The notes: a model not told the origin generated them from the letters alone. DNA of 64,000 nucleotides from Gp1-AA112 sp045808065 (GCA_045808065.1 JBJMGD010000030.1:62001-126000); one strand, 5' to 3'; shown: positions 16,178 through 24,744, numbered from the stretch's first letter. Numbers and translations are program-made.

Positions 16178-17314
16178 TCATCGCAGGCCAAGTGCGTGGA
16201 GAATGCGATTATCCGGAATGCTGGCGCCGTTTTGTTTTGTGACCACTCCGAATCCGCCGCGGTAGTCCCACATCGTCCAACCGATATTATTCTGCTCTAA
16301 TGCCGCTCGCACATCTTCGATCCAGCGCGCCCGAGCGCCGGGATCGGAAAAGTTTCGGTACACGCCGAATTCGTTGCAGGTGAGCGACACATGACGCGTT
16401 TTGGCCCAATCGGCGGCAAAGCGCATCTCTGCCACAATACGGTCTCGATCCCATTGCCCGAAAGCGGTTTCGGTCAGCTCCCATTTTGCAAGGGAGTCAT
16501 CTTGCTCGGAAATCGCCTTGTTTACCGCCTCCGGCGTGAGCGGATACGGCACATCGCGCAGCTTGACCCAGAATGGGACCCCCCAACTCGCGCCCTGATG
16601 AGTGAACAAGTGCGGCTCGTAATAATGGAAGTTATAGATCAGGTTGTCATCTTTGAACTGTGGCAGGACGATGAGATTGCCGATATCGGAGTACTCCGCT
16701 CCGGAGACGATCATGGTGTGCTGCGGAGCTCTGCGCCGAACCTCCTCGATGATCCGCGCCTCCATCCCGGACCAGCGATACGGATCCTTATCTTCCGGCT
16801 CGTTCAGAATTTCGAAGACCACAAGTTCGGGATTCAAGGGAGCAAAATGCTCAGCAATCGAACCCCAAAGCAAACGGAACTTCTCCGCTGAAAAATTGTC
16901 GGTGGCCAGCTTGCGCTTGAATTGCTCCTCTGGATGAACATCGATTACAACAGCGAGACCTTCGGCGAGCGCCTTGGTCACCACTGCGTCAAGCGCCTGC
17001 ACTCGCTCACATTGTTGCCATGAACCACGGCAATCAAAGATTGCGGGGTCGATGCTCAGACGAATGTGATCGAATCCGAGCTTATGGATGAGCCTGATGT
17101 CGTCGAGGGTAGTGTACGTTGAGAGTCTCTGTTGGCCGTAGTCGAGGGATTGCGCGAACCACTCGCTAGTGTTGATCCCGTGACGAAGATGTTGCGCTCG
17201 CCTCCACGCAGGCGAGACCGACTCCTGCGCTTTCACAAATAACGGCGCGCAAACGAAGAGAAGAAGCACAATGCTGGGCCAAATTCGATGCTGGATGATG
17301 TGGGCTCGTCGCAT
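16178..17314 (-). CDS. Glycoside hydrolase family 5 (cellulase-like), exported
   Basis: The start is placed at 17314 (MRRAHIIQHR), directly before a signal peptide ending near VKAQ; 11 further in-frame codons exist upstream. The 378-residue product has the GH5 (beta/alpha)8 signatures: GFDHIRLSID, VVIDVHPEE, the acid/base E172 in FEILNEPE, Tyr/His motif NFHYYEPHLFTHQG and the nucleophile E315 in TCNEFGVYR, then WTMWDYRGGFGV. GH5 enzymes are retaining beta-glycosidases acting on cellulose, mannan or related glucans outside the cell; specificity cannot be read. It is transcribed alone, opposite to the metallopeptidase gene. Confidence 0.92.
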   Translation of the reverse strand: MRRAHIIQHRIWPSIVLLLFVCAPLFVKAQESVSPAWRRAQHLRHGINTSEWFAQSLDYGQQRLSTYTTLDDIRLIHKLGFDHIRLSIDPAIFDCRGSWQQCERVQALDAVVTKALAEGLAVVIDVHPEEQFKRKLATDNFSAEKFRLLWGSIAEHFAPLNPELVVFEILNEPEDKDPYRWSGMEARIIEEVRRRAPQHTMIVSGAEYSDIGNLIVLPQFKDDNLIYNFHYYEPHLFTHQGASWGVPFWVKLRDVPYPLTPEAVNKAISEQDDSLAKWELTETAFGQWDRDRIVAEMRFAADWAKTRHVSLTCNEFGVYRNFSDPGARARWIEDVRAALEQNNIGWTMWDYRGGFGVVTKQNGASIPDNRILHALGLR

Positions 17315-17411
17315 AGTCGATCCGGGTTGCTGAACCAAGGTGCACACATCCTATGCCTGTCCTGATGGCGCAGGCTACATGGTCAGCGTGCTAACCTCGC
17401 GCTAGACGACT

Positions 17412-18524
17412 GTGCCCGCCTTCGAAAAAGCCCCGCCGGAAATTCAGGAGATCCTTGGCAAACCCATCCGCGAACTTGGCCTAAAGCTCGAGGGCTCACC
17501 CCTGGAGCGCTTTGTGCAACAGCTTTATCGGGAGCTGGACGCAAAAGGGCTGAAGAAATTTCGTCCACTGTGCTATCTCACCGACGAATGGGGATGCCCC
17601 TCGGGTGAACCGGTGATTGGCATTCCGTTTTACCTGGCCGATCCCAAGCTGGCCCGGCTCGAGAAAGAGATGAACGATCTCGAGGACTCGCGGCAGATCA
17701 TGATGTATCTGCGTCACGAGGCCGGCCACGCCATCAATTACGCTTACGCGCTCTACAAGACTGCCGAGTGGAAAGAGGTTTTCGGACCCTTCCGCCGTCC
17801 GTACCGCGACCTCTATCGTCCAGTTCCGTTCTCACGCAATTTCGTCCGGCACATGGAAGGCTGGTATGCGCAGAAACACCCGGATGAAGATTTTGCCGAG
17901 ACTTTTGCGGTATGGCTTACGCCGCGATCGCGATGGCGCGAACGCTACAAGAACTGGCCCGCCATGCAGAAACTTCGTTACGTGGATCGCATGGCGCATC
18001 GACTCGGTGCTACCGATCCAGTGCGTCCTCTCGGTCATACAGACATTACTGTTGAGGAAATGGATGCGACGGTCGCGGAGTTTTATGAACGAGCGCTGAG
18101 TGAGCAGCCTTCACCCGGAGAACTGGCGCTCGATACCGATTTGGAAGACATCTTCAACGTGTCGCCGCGAAAGCGAAAGGGGGTTCGTCCGGCTGCTGAC
18201 TTGGTGCGTGAACATCGTCAATCGCTGGTGCAGAAGCTTACTTATTGGACGGGAGTACAGCGGCCACTGGTGAAGAAGCTCGTCGAGTCCATCGAAAACA
18301 GAGTTGCCGTTCTTAAACTGAATGCGGAAATACAGCGGGAAAAAGAGTATCTGACCGAGATCACCGTTTATGCCACTGCATTGGCAATGAACTACGTGGC
18401 GCGAGGTAAGTTCGTGCCGGAAGCCAGGTTACAGGTTACAGGAGACAAGGAACAGAAAAGAGGAACCCAAAAAGAGAACAGGTTGCAGGCGCCTGTCCAA
18501 CCGGGAGCAGGCGACGCGCTGTAA
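17412..18524 (+). CDS. Putative zinc metallopeptidase (HEAGH type), paired with ATP-grasp ligase
   Basis: The protein is 370 residues from a GTG start. A zinc-binding H102-E-A-G-H106 helix (YLRHEAGHAINYA) is followed by HPDEDFAETFAVWLTP, where E163 could be the third metal ligand as in gluzincin-like peptidases. No signal peptide is seen, so it is probably cytosolic. I recognise the 'putative zinc-binding metallopeptidase' group but know of no defined substrate. The last 33 or so codons (18424-18524) come from a dispersed CAGGTTACAGG/GGAACAG-type repeat and give a low-complexity Gln/Lys/Gly tail, probably not part of the ancestral protein. The downstream ATP-grasp gene starts 32 bases later on the same strand. 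Confidence 0.8.
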   Translation: MPAFEKAPPEIQEILGKPIRELGLKLEGSPLERFVQQLYRELDAKGLKKFRPLCYLTDEWGCPSGEPVIGIPFYLADPKLARLEKEMNDLEDSRQIMMYLRHEAGHAINYAYALYKTAEWKEVFGPFRRPYRDLYRPVPFSRNFVRHMEGWYAQKHPDEDFAETFAVWLTPRSRWRERYKNWPAMQKLRYVDRMAHRLGATDPVRPLGHTDITVEEMDATVAEFYERALSEQPSPGELALDTDLEDIFNVSPRKRKGVRPAADLVREHRQSLVQKLTYWTGVQRPLVKKLVESIENRVAVLKLNAEIQREKEYLTEITVYATALAMNYVARGKFVPEARLQVTGDKEQKRGTQKENRLQAPVQPGAGDAL

Positions 18525-18556
18525 CTATCGGCTATAAGCTGTTCTCTATTTTCTTT

Positions 18557-19612
18557 ATGGCGGAAAAACTGAAAATCGCAATTCTCTATGACACGTGGGG
18601 CGAGGAAGAGGTTGAGGTCCAGCCTGAGCCCAAGCGTAAGCGCGGCAAACGCACGCGACGCCGACGTGAAAAGCACGATCGCGAAGAGATCTTTGAGGCG
18701 CTGGAAAAGCTTGGTCATGAACCCAGCTATCAAGTGCTTGACGGCACCGACAAGACGTTGTCGGTCCTAACCAAAAGCGATACCGATCTGTTCTTTAATC
18801 TCACCGAATCTTACGCTGGCGACGACACTAAGGAGATGCATGTCGCCGCATATCTGGACTTACTGGGGCGGGCCTACACCGGAGCTGGCCCGCAGGCGCT
18901 GTATCTTGCGCAGGACAAATCGCTGGCGAAAAAGCTTTTCAAGTTTCACGAGGTTCGGTCGCCCTATTTCGCGACCTGTTACCGCGGGCGGCTCGATCAT
19001 GCGGAAGATGTGAAGTTCCCGCTGATGGTGAAGCCGACCTCCGAAGATGGGTCAATCGGCATCGATCAGTTCTCCGTCGTCAATTCGGTGAAGGAGTTAA
19101 TGGAGCGAATTCACTACCTTCAGGAGGAATTTGACTCCCCGGCGCTCATTGAGGAGTACATCGAAGGACGCGAGATCTACGCGGCCATCCTGGGCAATGA
19201 GCATTCTGAGGTGTTGCCCCTCATCGAGTTGGATCTCTCGAAACTTCCCGAAGGTATGGCCAAGGTTGCTGGAACCGAAGTGAAGTGGGACAAGGATACC
19301 GAAGCCTACAAGGTCACGAAGTCAGCTCCAGCGGAAGATTTGGATGAAGAGACGGTCGAGCTACTCTCGAAGACGGCACTCTCGGCATATCACACGCTAC
19401 AACTTCGCGATTACGGACGGATAGATATGCGTCTGACGCCGAAAGGCGAGGTGTACGTGATCGAGGCCAATCCAAATCCTTGGCTTTCCAGCAACTCGGA
19501 GTTCTTTATGGCGGCAAAGAAATCCGGCAGGTCCTACACCGACTTGGTAGCAGAGATTGTGCAATTGGCGCGCAAGGATCGCCGCAAGCGAGACATATTG
19601 CGCTGGGCTTGA
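18557..19612 (+). CDS. ATP-grasp ligase, D-Ala-D-Ala ligase-like
   Basis: The 351-residue protein has the ATP-grasp domain order: N-terminal Rossmann-like part, GAGPQALYLAQDKSLAKKLF, ATP-binding Lys in FPLMVKPTSEDGSIGI, IEEYIEGREIYAAIL, and metal-binding DYGRIDMRL and VIEANPNPW near residue 320. An unusual strongly basic insert (residues 22-40, KRKRGKRTRRRR) lies near the N-terminus. It differs from true Ddl by this insert and by its neighbour: it follows a predicted metallopeptidase by 32 bases. The pair could ligate an amino acid or peptide onto a target and remove it; this is inference. No murein genes are adjacent. Confidence 0.82.
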   Translation: MAEKLKIAILYDTWGEEEVEVQPEPKRKRGKRTRRRREKHDREEIFEALEKLGHEPSYQVLDGTDKTLSVLTKSDTDLFFNLTESYAGDDTKEMHVAAYLDLLGRAYTGAGPQALYLAQDKSLAKKLFKFHEVRSPYFATCYRGRLDHAEDVKFPLMVKPTSEDGSIGIDQFSVVNSVKELMERIHYLQEEFDSPALIEEYIEGREIYAAILGNEHSEVLPLIELDLSKLPEGMAKVAGTEVKWDKDTEAYKVTKSAPAEDLDEETVELLSKTALSAYHTLQLRDYGRIDMRLTPKGEVYVIEANPNPWLSSNSEFFMAAKKSGRSYTDLVAEIVQLARKDRRKRDILRWA

Positions 19613-19870
19613 AGGTTATTCGCCGAGCGTAATAATCCCCTCTACTGCAAGTATCTCCTGACATGACGTGTTGCTCTCTTTCCCGCATCTTACTCAATAG
19701 AACTAAGTGGTTGGGTTGCACTGAGGTTCCCGCGTGAGACTCTCCTCCAAGCCGCGCGGGATCCTCGACAACTACTTACTTGGGAACGGCGCACATTGGC
19801 GAGCCGGCCCCGTCGCGTACAGTCCGACCTTCGCATTAGCATAGGAACAGGCGAGTGAATGCTTACTAAC
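19613..19870. other. Intergenic space without recognisable feature
   Basis: About 258 bases between the ATP-grasp ligase stop and the probable original MarR start. I see no convincing gene, RNA or terminator hairpin here. The opposite-strand open frame across 19690-20439 is read as a shadow of the MarR gene. Confidence 0.5.
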
Positions 19871-19983
19871 ATGCAGCCTCCAAAGTTTGAGTCGAACGAA
19901 GGAGCACGACAGTTCAAGGACAACACAGCGAAAGCGTCAGCTTCGGGCAAGCTGCGCCGGCGCCCTTCGGCGCTACAGCCGGA

Positions 19984-20433
19984 TTGCGCTTGTTCACTTG
20001 CACGGTGGCGGCCCGTAGTGTGACTCAGCTGTACGATGTTGTCTTGTCTCCTGTGGGCGTCAAGGCCACCCAGTTCGTGCTGCTGCGTGCCATTTACAAC
20101 TCCGGACAAGTCGCGCAGTGGCAGCTTGCCAGGGATCTCTCGATCGCTGTGGAGACGCTTACCCGGCGCCTCGCGACCATGCGGCGACTTGGCTGGGTGG
20201 AGCTCCAGTCCGGTTCGGATCGAAGAGAGCACTTGTACAGTGCCACCAATCTGGGACAGCAGCAGCTCGAGCGGGCAGTCCCTTACTGGGTGCGCGCCCA
20301 GGAGCGCCTCCGAGAACAGCTGGGAGAGCAGGGCTGGAAAGAAACGCAGGCCTGTCTCGATCGCCTGGCTGGGGCCGCGGAACGTTCCGTCTCCGCGCGA
20401 ATGAAAAACGTAGCGCCAGGACTGGCCGCGTAA
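19984..20433 (+). CDS. MarR-family transcriptional regulator, N-terminus probably displaced by a one-base frameshift
   Basis: The visible frame from a TTG at 19984 gives 149 residues with the MarR winged-helix pattern: SVTQLYDVVLSPVGVKATQF, ARDLSIAVETLTRRLATMRRLGWVE, then the wing SGSDRREHLYSAT. In the adjacent frame, an ATG at 19871 leads to QPDCACSLAR and then runs off; adding one G in the GG run at 20004-20005 would fuse them as CACSLAR-VAARSVTQLYD, the expected MarR N-terminus, for about 187 residues in all. So the gene is either freshly frameshifted or carries a sequencing error. MarR proteins bind DNA as dimers and usually respond to small phenolic ligands; the downstream phosphoesterase gene is a possible target. 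Confidence 0.83.
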   Translation: MRLFTCTVAARSVTQLYDVVLSPVGVKATQFVLLRAIYNSGQVAQWQLARDLSIAVETLTRRLATMRRLGWVELQSGSDRREHLYSATNLGQQQLERAVPYWVRAQERLREQLGEQGWKETQACLDRLAGAAERSVSARMKNVAPGLAA

Positions 20434-20593
20434 ATCCAAAATACCCCTGTAAATAGGGACTCAGGACGCGCTGCATTCGCCGCCCAGGATAGCCGGGATC
20501 GAAGACCCCGGATGCAGATGAAGAAGCATGCAGAGCTGCCAACCCCAGACAGAGCTGCTGCTTCCAACCCTTAGGAAACGAAAAGGACGAGTC

Positions 20594-22570
20594 GTGTCAA
20601 AACGGGCCCTTGCTTTCTTATTAGTGCAGTTTACCTTTGTCACTTTTTTGATGGTGATAATGTCCGCGTGCGGAGCAAGCTCCAGCGCTCCCACACAGAC
20701 AACCGGGAATCCTCCTCCGACAACCACCCCGCCTGCGGTAACTCCGCCGGTAACGCCTCCGACGCCTCCGCCGCCAGGCACTATCACGTCGATCAACCAC
20801 ATCATCATGATGTTCCAGGAGAACCGCTCCTTCGATCATTACTTCGCTCACCTGAACACGTATCGCAAGGTAAACTTCGGAATAATGACGAACGATGTCG
20901 ACACGCTGGATAAGGTCGGGCTGCAGCAGAACCCCGCCGATGCGGACGCGCCCCTGCATTGGAGCAGCGCGAATGCGACCACGGTGATGATTAATGGAAA
21001 AGATGCAGGTGGGACGAGCGGCACTATGAAAGTTGCTCCCAACACTGCGACGGTTTACACGGCGGTTGCAACCTCGTCGACGGGAGTAACCGCGCAAGCC
21101 TCGGTGGTAGTGGGAACGACGCCAGATTCGGGGTCAAGAATCTTGGTTGGGGCGAGTCCCACTGGAACTTCCGCCGGTTCGGCTATTCTGCTCACTTGGG
21201 CTACCACGGACGGCTCCAGCGTAACCATTACTCCGCCTCCAGATCCGCTGCATACTCAAGCGTATGGTCCCAACGCGAGCGCGAACGTGGCAGCGCCGAA
21301 AACGCCGATAACCTATACCTTTAAATCCAGCAGCCAGCTCACTGCTTCGATCACGATCGCGCCACCAGTTGCCGGCGCACCCATTGTCAGCATCACCCAC
21401 AACAACCAAGGCCACGTAAGCCTCGGCGACTCAGCAACTGTGAACTCGTTCAAGTTGACCGATCAGTGCGTCGAGGACTTCAGTCCGGACTGGCTCGAGA
21501 GTCACGGAGCTTATAACCGCGACGATCCGGCATCGGATACGTACAAGGGCAACGGCTTCGTTCACATCACCGCCGGATTCTCGCAGTTTGCGAATTCGCA
21601 GAATGATCATCACCACTACTTCGACGTTCGCGGCGAACGCAACATGGGTTACTACGAGGAAGACATGCTTCCGCTGTACTACTTCCTCGCGACTCAATTC
21701 GCTACGTCGGACAACTTCTTCTCACCGATTCCGTCTAATTCGGCGCCCAATCGATTTGCCGAATTGGCGGCCACTACTGCCGGTTATGCGCATCAACCTC
21801 CGCAACTGCCTGTGAAGAACATCTTTGAGCTTCTGGATAATGCGGGCGTGTCGTGGAAGGTGTACTACTCCGACGTGAGTAAAGCCGGGCTTCCGCTAAC
21901 GACTCTGACCAACTTCGACTGGGGAGACCAGCATAAGGATGCAACGCGTGTCGCGCCGGTCGATTGCGGTAATGCGGCAACTCCGTGTAAGGCAGGGCAA
22001 ACCGACTACTTTACTGACTTGAAAAGCGGGAATTTTCCGGCAGTCGCGTTGATTGAACCTGGGTTTGAAACTGGACGCGATGAGCATCCTGGAAATCCTG
22101 TGCAACTAGGCGCCGTGTACGACGGAAACCTGATTCAGAAACTTATGGATAGCCCGACCTGGAAGGATTCGGTGTTCTTCCTGACCTACGATGAAGCCGG
22201 CGGCTTCTACGATCATGTGCAGCCCCTGCTCGCGCATGACGGCGTCGCGGTTCAGCCCGATAACATCGCACCGAAGGATTTGCAATTGAAAGATCCGGTT
22301 GCTGATTTTACGCGAACCGGATTCCGTCTGCCGTTAATGGTGATCTCGCCGTATACCAAACCGCATTTCGTCTCGCACCAGGCGTCTGACACCACCTCGA
22401 TTCTCAAGTTCATCGAAAAACGGTTCAATCTGCCTAATCTGACGAAGCGCGATGCGGCTCAGCCGGATCTCGATTTCTTCGACTTCACAAAACCTTCGGC
22501 GCTGATTCCGCCCACGTTGCCCAAACAACCGGCGGATGCGACGTGCGCCGCGTACGCGAAGAATCCGTAA
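20594..22570 (+). CDS. Lipoprotein phosphoesterase (phospholipase C/acid phosphatase family) with inserted Ig-like region
   Basis: The start is placed at GTG 20594, with AAAAGGACGA just upstream. The 658-residue product has a hydrophobic signal ending in IMSACG (candidate lipidated C26), a Pro/Thr-rich linker (residues 33-62), then the start of a phosphoesterase domain (MMFQENRSFDHYF; nucleophile-position S79). After about 40 residues the domain is broken by roughly 145 residues of beta-rich Ser/Thr/Ala/Gly sequence resembling Ig-like (Big) folds, and resumes at TDQCVEDFSPDW through FLTYDEAGGFYDHV and VISPYTKP to the end. Without the insert the length fits the AcpA/PLC family. It is predicted to be anchored in the cell envelope and to hydrolyse phosphoesters or phospholipids. 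Confidence 0.87.
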   Translation: MSKRALAFLLVQFTFVTFLMVIMSACGASSSAPTQTTGNPPPTTTPPAVTPPVTPPTPPPPGTITSINHIIMMFQENRSFDHYFAHLNTYRKVNFGIMTNDVDTLDKVGLQQNPADADAPLHWSSANATTVMINGKDAGGTSGTMKVAPNTATVYTAVATSSTGVTAQASVVVGTTPDSGSRILVGASPTGTSAGSAILLTWATTDGSSVTITPPPDPLHTQAYGPNASANVAAPKTPITYTFKSSSQLTASITIAPPVAGAPIVSITHNNQGHVSLGDSATVNSFKLTDQCVEDFSPDWLESHGAYNRDDPASDTYKGNGFVHITAGFSQFANSQNDHHHYFDVRGERNMGYYEEDMLPLYYFLATQFATSDNFFSPIPSNSAPNRFAELAATTAGYAHQPPQLPVKNIFELLDNAGVSWKVYYSDVSKAGLPLTTLTNFDWGDQHKDATRVAPVDCGNAATPCKAGQTDYFTDLKSGNFPAVALIEPGFETGRDEHPGNPVQLGAVYDGNLIQKLMDSPTWKDSVFFLTYDEAGGFYDHVQPLLAHDGVAVQPDNIAPKDLQLKDPVADFTRTGFRLPLMVISPYTKPHFVSHQASDTTSILKFIEKRFNLPNLTKRDAAQPDLDFFDFTKPSALIPPTLPKQPADATCAAYAKNP

Positions 22571-22580
22571 ATTCAGTGAG

Positions 22581-22618
22581 CAGGGAACAGAAAAGACAAC
22601 CGGTCTTACTGTTCCCTG
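22581..22618. terminator. Bulged stem-loop between convergent genes
   Basis: CAGGGAACAG (22581-22590) pairs exactly with CTGTTCCCTG (22609-22618), and AAGAC (22593-22597) with GTCTT (22603-22607). It lies between the stops of the phosphoesterase lipoprotein and the minus-strand regulatory-like gene and can act in both directions. The GGGAACAG sequence recurs at 18447, so it also belongs to a dispersed repeat family. Confidence 0.55.
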
Positions 22619-23895
22619 TTACCTGCTCCCTGTGACCTCTCGATGGCTCGCTTCATAGTCACGTCGAGCGCTGCCTTTGCTTGCTGATAATCGGCATCGG
22701 CGATCTTGCCCTCAAGGCGCTCGGTTTCGAGTTGGAATAGTTCTTCCTTCATGGCCTCAAGCAGTAAATGGCGATTACTTCCCAGAGTGGCTCTCACAGA
22801 AGATCCGGAGGCCGCAGGCACCGTCGTTGGAGTTTGCGACCCTCCCCGGGGTTTCTGATTTATTACCACAACCGCGCCGACCACAAGGGCAGCGGCGAGT
22901 CCACCGATTATCCACCAGCGATACGCATGTAGAGGATCGGGTGTGTCCTCTGGGCGCCCAAGCCCGCCTCCAGGACGATTGTCCGGAGCCGGTTGACCGG
23001 CGGCCTGCTGCCCATCTGCATTCCCCTCGCCTTCTTGCGCTTCACGCGGTATCTGACCGGTTCCCGAAACCGAAAATGCCAACTGCTTCCCGGCAGCAAC
23101 GTTGTGGGCTACGTACATGCTCAGGCCCTTTTCTTCGCCACTGCTAGCGAATGCCGAGCTTCCACCTTTGAACTCCATGCTCTTGGGCAACATCACCACT
23201 ACGTCTTCCATGGGCGTGAAGATTTGAGGCTGGAAGGAGAAGCTGCCGGAATAGGGAAGGTGATACGTGACCTGGAACTTCGTTTCCCCTGGCCTGATTG
23301 GGAACACGAATGCAGAGTGGTTCTTCTCGCCAGTGGGAACCGGAGCAGAATTCACCGGCATTCCGCCGGGACCTGCGGCGAGTGACCCGTCGACAACTGC
23401 AGCCTCCGGCAGCGTGAATTCGAAGCTCCGGTCACTCATCTGTGTTCGCGGAGGCTTGGAGTTGTTCTGCAGCACGAACAGTTGGGTGATCTCCATCTGG
23501 CCGTTACCAGCCTGAACGCGCATGATATCGGCTCTTCCGGCTACACCCTGCACCTGTTTACCGGCGTCATACACCTCCACCTGAACTGACGTGGTTCCTG
23601 AAGGCGCAGGTTTGAAGTAGTTCACGCCCTGATGGGTGACTCGGACCAGATGCTGGCCACCATCATCCGGAATCGGCAGGTTGAACTTGCCTTGCGAATC
23701 GGTCTTGCCGCGCGCTGCTTCCTGCATACCTTCGGAGAGTTTCAGCAGAACCACATCATCTCCGCTAGAGGCTTTCTCGGAAGTCTTATTAGTCACGGTG
23801 CCGGTAAGATTCGCCGCGAGTGATGGTGTGGCAAAAGCAAGCAATAAGGCACAGAAGGGGAGAATACGAATGGAGGATGCGTGAAGAGTTGTCAT
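22606..23895 (-). CDS. Membrane-anchored carboxypeptidase-regulatory-like domain protein in ccm operon
   Basis: The start is placed at 23895 (MTTLHASSIRILPF), in front of a signal peptide ending in ATPSLAA; an in-frame extension to 23973 looks non-coding. The 429-residue product has an N-terminal beta domain of the CarboxypepD_reg-like kind (LTGTVTNKTS..., DSQGKFNLPIPD), a second beta-rich region, a Gly/Pro/Gln linker, one membrane helix (WWIIGGLAAALVVGAVVVI) and a C-terminal cytosolic helix (MKEELFQLETERLEGKI... DYQQAKAALD) that resembles the helix in the small CcmI-like protein upstream. The last codons (GAGNREQ) lie in a GGGAACAG-type repeat. Role in cytochrome maturation is suggested only by context. 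Confidence 0.75.
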   Translation of the reverse strand: MTTLHASSIRILPFCALLLAFATPSLAANLTGTVTNKTSEKASSGDDVVLLKLSEGMQEAARGKTDSQGKFNLPIPDDGGQHLVRVTHQGVNYFKPAPSGTTSVQVEVYDAGKQVQGVAGRADIMRVQAGNGQMEITQLFVLQNNSKPPRTQMSDRSFEFTLPEAAVVDGSLAAGPGGMPVNSAPVPTGEKNHSAFVFPIRPGETKFQVTYHLPYSGSFSFQPQIFTPMEDVVVMLPKSMEFKGGSSAFASSGEEKGLSMYVAHNVAAGKQLAFSVSGTGQIPREAQEGEGNADGQQAAGQPAPDNRPGGGLGRPEDTPDPLHAYRWWIIGGLAAALVVGAVVVINQKPRGGSQTPTTVPAASGSSVRATLGSNRHLLLEAMKEELFQLETERLEGKIADADYQQAKAALDVTMKRAIERSQGAGNREQ

Positions 23896-24004
23896 TATTG
23901 AGGAGTATCGATTCCTGTTATTCCCAGATTGGGTGTATGTCCAGCGCGGAAAGCACTCGTAAAAACGAAGCAAGCTGAGTCTCTGCGTAACGTGCGCAGG
24001 TGTA

Positions 24005-24283
24005 CTACACGGCCGCAGCCGTCTCCTGCAAAGCGGCGCTTTCCGCCAGGATCTCTGCGGCTTCTGCTTCCAGAGAAGTGCGCAGCGATTCGTAATCTTC
24101 GGCTGGATACTTGCCCGCCTTGTAGTCGAAGTTCAAGTCGCGCAGATTTTCATAGACGACTTGTTTGCGCTCTTCGAGGTGTGTAAGGCGCGACTTGTCG
24201 GTGGACCGTTCGAACACCACGCCTGGTGCGAATACGTATGCGAGAAGTCCGGCAGCGAACAGAATGCAGGCGGCTGCGATCAC
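24005..24283 (-). CDS. Small CcmI-like membrane protein of cytochrome c maturation
   Basis: The start is placed at GTG 24283, which overlaps the ccmH stop in a GTGA arrangement; a longer frame to 24373 would overlap ccmH by 94 bases. The 92-residue protein has one N-terminal membrane helix (IAAACILFAAGLLAYVF) and a long charged helix (LEERKQVVYENLRDLNFDYKAGKYPAEDYESLR type pattern, residues 38-70) like the CcmI heme-lyase helper or related small proteins of acidobacterial ccm clusters. It probably assists presentation of apocytochrome to the CcmF/CcmH heme lyase. The assignment rests on position and topology. Confidence 0.7.
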   Translation of the reverse strand: MIAAACILFAAGLLAYVFAPGVVFERSTDKSRLTHLEERKQVVYENLRDLNFDYKAGKYPAEDYESLRTSLEAEAAEILAESAALQETAAAV

Positions 24284-24744
24284 AGTTCTGTTTCCTTGCG
24301 CGCCTGCTCGCGATAGCGGTCGAGCGCTAGAGGAGCGCCGGCTGTCGGGGGACTCGAAGGACGCCCTTTCCAATTGCGAACCAACATCGCAGCAGTAACC
24401 GAGCCGCCGAAGAAGACTGCAAAAGGCATGATCCAGGCCAAGCGATCGAATCCTCGTCCAGTCGGAGCCGCGAGGACGGTAGTGCCGTACTCGCGTACGA
24501 ACGACTGCAGAACCGTATCGTCACTGCTGTCTTTCTGGACGGCGCTCATGAGCTGCTCGCGCATGCGATCAGAGTAGGGGCAGCCGACGTGATTGCATTC
24601 CAGCAGAATCTGATTGCAGCTGCAGACGCACATCATGCGATGTCCGAGGTCAGTGAAGCGCGCACGATCGCCGTTTGCTCCGAGCAGCGAGAGCGCAAAT
24701 GCAACGGTGAGAAGACCGGTGGCGAAACGGCGGAAGCGCGCCAT
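24280..24744 (-). CDS. ccmH: Cytochrome c biogenesis protein CcmH
   Basis: The 154-residue protein has a signal peptide/N-terminal helix, a periplasmic redox domain and one membrane helix (IMPFAVFFGGSVTAAML) near residue 105. The active site reads MMCVCSCNQILLECNHVGC, a variant of the CcmH LRCxxCQ motif with extra cysteines. CcmH keeps apocytochrome CxxCH thiols reduced for heme attachment. It starts at the last base of the ccmF gene (one-base overlap) and overlaps the next gene by four bases, so the three are co-translated. Confidence 0.88.
   Translation of the reverse strand: MARFRRFATGLLTVAFALSLLGANGDRARFTDLGHRMMCVCSCNQILLECNHVGCPYSDRMREQLMSAVQKDSSDDTVLQSFVREYGTTVLAAPTGRGFDRLAWIMPFAVFFGGSVTAAMLVRNWKGRPSSPPTAGAPLALDRYREQARKETEL

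Noticed and set aside
19690..20439. Long open frame on the minus strand opposite the MarR gene
   Set aside because: It is about 250 codons but has no recognisable family features and fully overlaps a clear MarR gene on the plus strand; codon shadow effect explains it.
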